Shown here piece after piece: positions 62,204 to 64,000 of a stretch of DNA of 64,000 nucleotides. The stretch covers positions 2,480,001 through 2,544,000 of the forward strand of contig NZ_CP081495.1 in the NCBI RefSeq assembly GCF_025919725.1, read 5' to 3'. The position numbers were made by a program, and so were the translations under genes. Position 1 is the stretch's first letter, and each line of letters opens with the position of its first letter. The notes beneath the pieces are model-generated. The model had not been told where the DNA came from. It made no database searches and saw only the letters and a list, made by a program, of their open reading frames with translations. The DNA is from Flavobacterium agricola. Lineage in GTDB: Bacteria > Bacteroidota > Bacteroidia > Flavobacteriales > Flavobacteriaceae.

Positions 62204-63658
62204 TTATATTTTTTTACGCATTCTGGCAACAGGAATATCTAGTTGTTCTCGGTATTTAGCAACCGTTCTGCGCGCAATAGGATAGCCTTTTTCTTTTAAA
62301 ATATCGGCTAATTTATCGTCTGGTAAAGGTTTGTTTTTATCTTCTTCTTCAATTACATTTTGAAGAATTTTTTTAATTTCAATAGTAGAAACATCTTCGC
62401 CCTGATCGTTTTTCATTGCTTCAGAGAAAAAGTCTTTTAACAATTTAACCCCGTATGGTGTATCAACATATTTAGAATTGGCAACGCGTGAAATGGTTGA
62501 AATATCTAAACCTACCATATCGGCGATATCTTTCAAAATCATAGGTTTTAGCGTGGTTTCATCTCCGCTTAAAAAATATTCTTCTTGATATTGCATAATG
62601 GCTGACATGGTTACCAATAAGGTTTCGTTACGTTGTTTAATGGCATCAATAAACCATTTAGCCGAATCTAGTTTTTGTTTGATAAACTGAACCGCATCTT
62701 TTTGTTGATTGGATTTTTCGCGCGTATCTTTATACGTTTGTAACATATCTTTATAATCACGAGAAACGTGAAGCTCTGGATTGTTACGTCCGTTTAAACT
62801 TAATTCTAATTCGCCTTCAACAATTTTAATGGTAAAATCTGGAATAATATGCTCAACCGAACGGTTGTTGTCGTAAGATCCGCCTGGTTTTGGGTTTAAA
62901 CGTTCAATTTCTTCAATCGCTTTTCTCAGTTCTTCTCGATCAATATTAAAACGCGTAATTAGTTTGTCGTAATGCTTTTTGGTAAAGGCATCAAATTGAT
63001 CTTCTATGATATTAATTGCTAATTCTACCGATTGTGTTGGAGTTTTTGCACGTAATTGTAACAACAAACATTCTTGCAAATCGCGAGCACCAACGCCAGC
63101 TGGTTCTAGCTGATGAATAATTGTTAAAACGCGTTCTACCGTTTCTTCGTCGGTATAAATACCTTGCGTAAAAGCCAAATCGTCAACCAAATCTTGAGTT
63201 GTACGACGTAAATAACCCATATCATCAATGCTGCCAACTAAAAAATCGGCTATTACCCGATCTGCATCGGTCATGATAAAGGTGGTTAATTGATTTATTA
63301 AATCTTGATGAAAGCTTACGGCTGCAGCAAACGGCATTTCACGTTCCTCATCATCTTCGCTATAATTATTGCTTTGTAGCTTGTATTCTGGCGTTTCGTC
63401 GTCGCTTAAATATTCATCAATATTAATTTCGTCTGTTTCTATAGATTGGCTGTCGCCATCGTCGTATTCGTTGGTGTCGTAATCGTCAAGCTCTGTATCG
63501 CTATCTTCTTTACCAGTTTCTAAAGCAGGGTTTTCTATCAGCTCTTCTTTTAATCGTTGTTCAAATGCCATAGTGGGCAGCTGAATCAATTTCATTAATT
63601 GAATTTGCTGGGGAGAAAGTTTCTGAGATAATTTTAATTGTAAATGCTGCTTTAACAT
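62204..63658 (-). CDS. rpoN: RNA polymerase sigma-54 factor
   Basis: Sigma-54, 484 residues. Region I is Gln/Leu-rich (LKQHLQLKLSQKLSPQQIQLMKLIQLP). An acidic region II follows (about 48-110), then the core-binding domain and the DNA-binding HTH, ending in the RpoN box ARRTVAKYRE near 463-472. It directs transcription that depends on bacterial enhancer-binding proteins. Such activators are not in the window. It lies upstream of the asnS terminator region, both on the minus strand. Confidence 0.95.
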   Translation of the reverse strand: MLKQHLQLKLSQKLSPQQIQLMKLIQLPTMAFEQRLKEELIENPALETGKEDSDTELDDYDTNEYDDGDSQSIETDEINIDEYLSDDETPEYKLQSNNYSEDDEEREMPFAAAVSFHQDLINQLTTFIMTDADRVIADFLVGSIDDMGYLRRTTQDLVDDLAFTQGIYTDEETVERVLTIIHQLEPAGVGARDLQECLLLQLRAKTPTQSVELAINIIEDQFDAFTKKHYDKLITRFNIDREELRKAIEEIERLNPKPGGSYDNNRSVEHIIPDFTIKIVEGELELSLNGRNNPELHVSRDYKDMLQTYKDTREKSNQQKDAVQFIKQKLDSAKWFIDAIKQRNETLLVTMSAIMQYQEEYFLSGDETTLKPMILKDIADMVGLDISTISRVANSKYVDTPYGVKLLKDFFSEAMKNDQGEDVSTIEIKKILQNVIEEEDKNKPLPDDKLADILKEKGYPIARRTVAKYREQLDIPVARMRKKI

Positions 63659-63684
63659 AATAATAAGATCGGATGGTATAAAAA

Positions 63685-63729
63685 AAGTTCCAAGTTAAAG
63701 TTACTATAAAAACTTAAAACTTGAAACTT
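63685..63729 (-). terminator. Possible imperfect terminator after asnS
   Basis: An imperfect long inverted repeat (AAGTTCCAAGTTAAAGTT with AACTTAAAACTTGAAACTT) between asnS and rpoN. It has two mismatches and one bulge, so it is less certain than the others. Confidence 0.5.
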
Positions 63730-63758
63730 TGTTATGGGTTTATGCTGTAAATTTTAAC

Positions 63759-64000
63759 TTAAAATTCTGCGTTTTGTGGTGTACGTGGGAAAGGAATTAC
63801 ATCACGAATGTTTGTCATTCCGGTTACGAATAATACCAATCTTTCAAAACCTAAGCCAAAGCCCGAGTGAACGGCTGATCCGAATTTACGTGTATCTAAA
63901 TACCAGTATAATTCTTTTTCATCAATTCCTAAAGCTTGCATTTTTTCTAGTAATACGTCGTAACGTTCTTCACGTTGTGAACCTCCAACAATTTCACCAA
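63759..64000 (-). CDS. asnS: Asparagine--tRNA ligase, C-terminal part
   Basis: The gene runs off the window. The visible 80 residues are the class II synthetase C-terminus, with motif 3 in HSGFGLGFERLVLFVTGMTNIRDVIPFPRTP, the asparaginyl type. Preceding residues contain GGSQREERYDVL, also typical of AsnRS. The frame is intact as far as seen, and the stop is at 63759-63761. Confidence 0.93.
   Translation of the reverse strand, partial: GEIVGGSQREERYDVLLEKMQALGIDEKELYWYLDTRKFGSAVHSGFGLGFERLVLFVTGMTNIRDVIPFPRTPQNAEF

Noticed and set aside
1..64000. CRISPR arrays, prophage, insertion sequences, tRNA or rRNA genes
   Set aside because: None seen: no spaced direct repeats, no transposase or phage-like frame, and no tRNA- or rRNA-like sequence noticed in the gaps, although short RNAs without clear motifs could be missed.

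Overview
The window looks like a chromosomal segment from a low-GC member of the Bacteroidota, most likely family Flavobacteriaceae (a Flavobacterium or Myroides-like genus; I cannot fix the genus). The signs are strong A/T bias, promoters of the TTTG / TAnnTTTG type instead of -35/-10 boxes, weak or absent Shine-Dalgarno sequences, a MurF-alanine racemase fusion, a short NuoG, a PorT/SprT-like type IX secretion protein, DUF4625 and SusC-style N-terminal carboxypeptidase-regulatory domains. Almost everything is core genome. I see no rRNA, tRNA, CRISPR array, prophage or insertion sequence.

Layout. 1-11.9 kb: tail of a thioredoxin-fold protein, DedA membrane protein, MtgA, an AIM24-type protein, a PH-domain protein, an MFS transporter, Asd, purine nucleoside phosphorylase, an NlpE-like lipoprotein, RecJ, an OsmC / RsmI / acidic-protein operon and thymidine kinase. 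12-17.8 kb: prolyl oligopeptidase, zinc alcohol dehydrogenase, and the methionine importer MetNIQ. 17.85-21.5 kb: a compact four-gene locus with a TonB-dependent receptor flanked by two small exported His/Cys-rich proteins and a His-rich DUF4625 lipoprotein, preceded by a perfect inverted repeat; this is the best candidate here for an undescribed (metal uptake) system. 21.7-27.5 kb: MurF-Alr, MscL, an unknown protein, AspRS and a cold-shock protein. 27.8-40.6 kb: a complete 14-gene complex I operon, nuoA to nuoN, ended by a strong terminator. 41-44.9 kb: a porin-like protein, an umuC-umuD error-prone polymerase pair in reversed order, and a carboxypeptidase-regulatory-like protein. 45-51.2 kb: a TetR / TolC / adaptor / RND efflux operon on the minus strand with a clear palindromic operator. 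51.3-64 kb: polyprenyl synthase, 2-oxoglutarate dehydrogenase E1-E2, a retropepsin-like protein, TatD, an acyltransferase, asparaginase, a PorT-like protein, a PAP2-like membrane protein, sigma-54 and the C-terminal part of AsnRS.

A second theme is sequence quality. Seven conserved genes (PH protein, prolyl oligopeptidase, metI, aspS, nuoL, tolC, tatD) each carry one small indel, in or next to a short homopolymer or G/C run, and the correct reading resumes in another frame at once. Because aspS is essential and nuoL is needed for complex I, these are most easily explained as sequencing or assembly errors. I give full-length coordinates for these genes and note the break point. Several start codons were moved downstream from the longest possible frame to ATGs that fit signal peptides or family length.
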